Source: Undibacterium cyanobacteriorum (GTDB lineage Bacteria > Pseudomonadota > Gammaproteobacteria > Burkholderiales > Burkholderiaceae_D). From it: a stretch of DNA of 64,000 nt. The notes under the pieces are model-generated. The model did not search any database and was not told the DNA's origin. It was given only the letters and a program-made list of their open reading frames with translations. The DNA lies in assembly GCF_031326225.1 (NCBI RefSeq), contig NZ_CP133720.1:3410001-3474000 (forward strand). The letters run 5' to 3'. The position numbers and the translations under genes are program-made. Shown piece by piece: positions 62,435 through 64,000 of the stretch (positions are counted from its first letter, which is position 1; every line of letters begins with the position of its first letter).

Positions 62435-63901
62435 CTAGAATCGTTCGAGGTGCGGGAACTTCAACATTCCACCAGACACATTCATACGACCATACTCAGC
62501 ACATCGGTTGAGACTTGGAATGCCCTTGCCGGGGTTGAGCAATTGTTTGGGATCGAAGGCAGATTTTAAGTCGAGTAAAGTTTGCATTTCCTCAGGAGTA
62601 AACTGTACGCACATGGAATTGAGTTTCTCGACGCCGACCCCATGCTCTCCCGTAATGCTGCCCCCAAGTTCAACGCAAAGCTCCAAAATCTCTGCTCCAA
62701 ACATCTCTGCTTTGTGAAATGCCCCTGCTTGGTTGGCATCGAACAAAATCAAAGGGTGCAAGTTTCCATCCCCGGCGTGAAAGACATTCGCGCACAGGAG
62801 TTCATATTTCTTTTCCATCTCGGTGATCGCCAACAAAACACGTGCCAAATGTTGGCGTGGAATCGTGCCATCAACACAGTAATAGTCCGGTGATATGCGT
62901 CCCGCCGCTGGGAATGCATTTTTGCGGCCGGACCAATATTTCAAGCGTTCTTGCTCGCTGTATGAAACGCGCAGCTGACGAGCCCCAGAATCATTGAGAA
63001 CACCACTCATCAAGGCGATCTCTTCTTGAACCTGCACAGAACTACCATCAGCCTCGCATAGCAAAATCGCTTTCGCGTCTTGGTCGTAGCCAGCTTGGAC
63101 AAACGGCTCAACCATACGCACTGAGGTCTGGTCCATCATCTCTAAAGCTGCTGGGATCAATCCTGCTGCAATGATATTAGCCACTGCCTGACCGGCAGCT
63201 TCAACACTATCAAACGAGGCCAAAATAACCTGTGCCACGTTCGGCTTCGGCAGCAAACGTAAGGTAATTTCCGTGACGATGCCCAGCATTCCTTCAGAAC
63301 CTATCATCAACGACAACAGATCAAGCCCAGGGGCATCGAGTGCGTCTCCACCGAGTTCGAGAATCTCACCATCAATGGTCAACACCCGCGCGCCCAAAAC
63401 ATTGTGTACCGTTAATCCATACTTCAAGCAATGCACGCCGCCCGCATTCTCAGCGACATTACCACCAATGGTGCAGGCTAATTGTGAAGAAGGATCGGGC
63501 GCGTAAAAGAGTCCAGCATGCGCTGCTGCTTCGGACACGCTCACATTACGCACACCGGGCTGCACTACGGCGACGCGCTCAGTCGGGTAGATGCGTATGA
63601 TTTTTTTGAGCTTAGCGGTGGAGAGCACAATGCCATCTGGAACTGGCATCGCACCACCTGACAGCCCTGTACCCGCACCGCGCGGCACAATTGGAATTTG
63701 ATATTGCTTGCAAATCGCCAGCACCGCGAGAATTTGCTCTTCGTTTTCCGGCAAGACGACAAGACGAGGCAATTGTCGATAGGTCGTTAAGGAGTCACAT
63801 TCGTAAGGGCGAGTCTGCTCGGCGTCGGAAAGTATGCTGTGCGCAGGCAGAACTCGACGAAAGGTCTTGATTAAGTCAGCTTGTGCTATTGGATTCGTCA
63901 T
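62435..63901 (-). CDS. glcD: Glycolate oxidase catalytic FAD subunit GlcD
   Basis: 488 residues from ATG at 63901 (TTG four codons upstream is possible). FAD-binding PRGAGTGLSGGAMPVPDG, TIGGNVAENAGGVHCLKYG and the C-terminal cap with HAGDGNLHP and GEHGVGVEK identify the FAD-linked oxidase of the GlcD/D-lactate dehydrogenase group. With GlcE and GlcF it oxidises glycolate to glyoxylate at the membrane. First gene of the operon; its promoter must lie in the 63902-64000 stretch or beyond the window. No glcC-type regulator is visible. Confidence 0.95.
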   Translation of the reverse strand: MTNPIAQADLIKTFRRVLPAHSILSDAEQTRPYECDSLTTYRQLPRLVVLPENEEQILAVLAICKQYQIPIVPRGAGTGLSGGAMPVPDGIVLSTAKLKKIIRIYPTERVAVVQPGVRNVSVSEAAAHAGLFYAPDPSSQLACTIGGNVAENAGGVHCLKYGLTVHNVLGARVLTIDGEILELGGDALDAPGLDLLSLMIGSEGMLGIVTEITLRLLPKPNVAQVILASFDSVEAAGQAVANIIAAGLIPAALEMMDQTSVRMVEPFVQAGYDQDAKAILLCEADGSSVQVQEEIALMSGVLNDSGARQLRVSYSEQERLKYWSGRKNAFPAAGRISPDYYCVDGTIPRQHLARVLLAITEMEKKYELLCANVFHAGDGNLHPLILFDANQAGAFHKAEMFGAEILELCVELGGSITGEHGVGVEKLNSMCVQFTPEEMQTLLDLKSAFDPKQLLNPGKGIPSLNRCAEYGRMNVSGGMLKFPHLERF

Positions 63902-64000
63902 CAACTTCGCCAAACTAGGGTAAGAAACGTGAGCCGTTGGCGCATGTTCGCTGTGATCAACAATGTTGAATCGAGTGTACCGCCCTTAGCGGAGATTGTT

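Overview
This window looks like a chromosomal segment from a betaproteobacterium of the order Burkholderiales, most likely family Oxalobacteraceae (an Undibacterium- or Herminiimonas-like organism). I infer this from gene content and protein style: a lysine/alanine-rich RpoD, the rpsU-yqeY-dnaG-rpoD block, a FabH2-like synthase, TrpD2/YbiB, a LIV-type transporter and GlcDEF. No database search was possible. I see no insertion sequence, integrase, CRISPR array, rRNA operon or plasmid/phage hallmark, so it reads as core and lightly accessory chromosome.

Layout. 1-2903: two tandem serine/threonine-kinase-like genes on the minus strand (one cut by the window edge), both with altered catalytic residues. 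3281-9060: trhO tRNA hydroxylase, a secreted small protein coupled to a DUF2145 gene, a pirin, gluQ and a RhlE-type helicase. 9233-12721: a LysR regulator divergent from a degenerate metallo-beta-lactamase-fold gene, with an 11-bp tandem repeat array between them, then a DsbA-like and an NTF2-like gene. 12800-19622: a CAU-anticodon tRNA (probably Ile2) and the macromolecular synthesis block rpsU-yqeY-dnaG-rpoD with several terminator-like hairpins; RpoD carries a very long histone-H1-like N-terminal extension. 19875-26445: a YhiN-type flavoprotein, YbiB, a single-domain response regulator, and a LysR regulator divergent from a TonB-dependent receptor. 26503-33188: a structured, U-tract-terminated intergenic RNA candidate, an alpha/beta hydrolase and a complete five-gene branched-chain-amino-acid-type ABC importer. 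33250-36809: a methyltransferase and an M14 carboxypeptidase.

37090-48607 is the most coherent functional region. A minus-strand operon encodes a membrane fusion protein, an RND pump, a small YgaP-type membrane protein, thioredoxin 2 and sulfide:quinone oxidoreductase. It is driven by a promoter overlapped by a perfect inverted repeat, next to a cysteine-rich ArsR-family repressor. About 1.7 kb further on, TauE/SafE is translationally coupled to a SIR2-like gene and is divergent from a persulfide-dioxygenase-like metallohydrolase. Together these suggest a sulfide/persulfide detoxification regulon with an efflux arm and an unexpected SIR2-like partner.

48691-64000: 6-phosphofructokinase, a large GAF-GAF-PAS-GGDEF-EAL protein, a CorC/HlyC-type membrane protein, a TPR lipoprotein-like or secreted protein, YitT, a PA3286-like ketoacyl synthase III, OmpW with an FNR/ANR-type site placed for class II activation, and the glycolate oxidase operon glcDEF.
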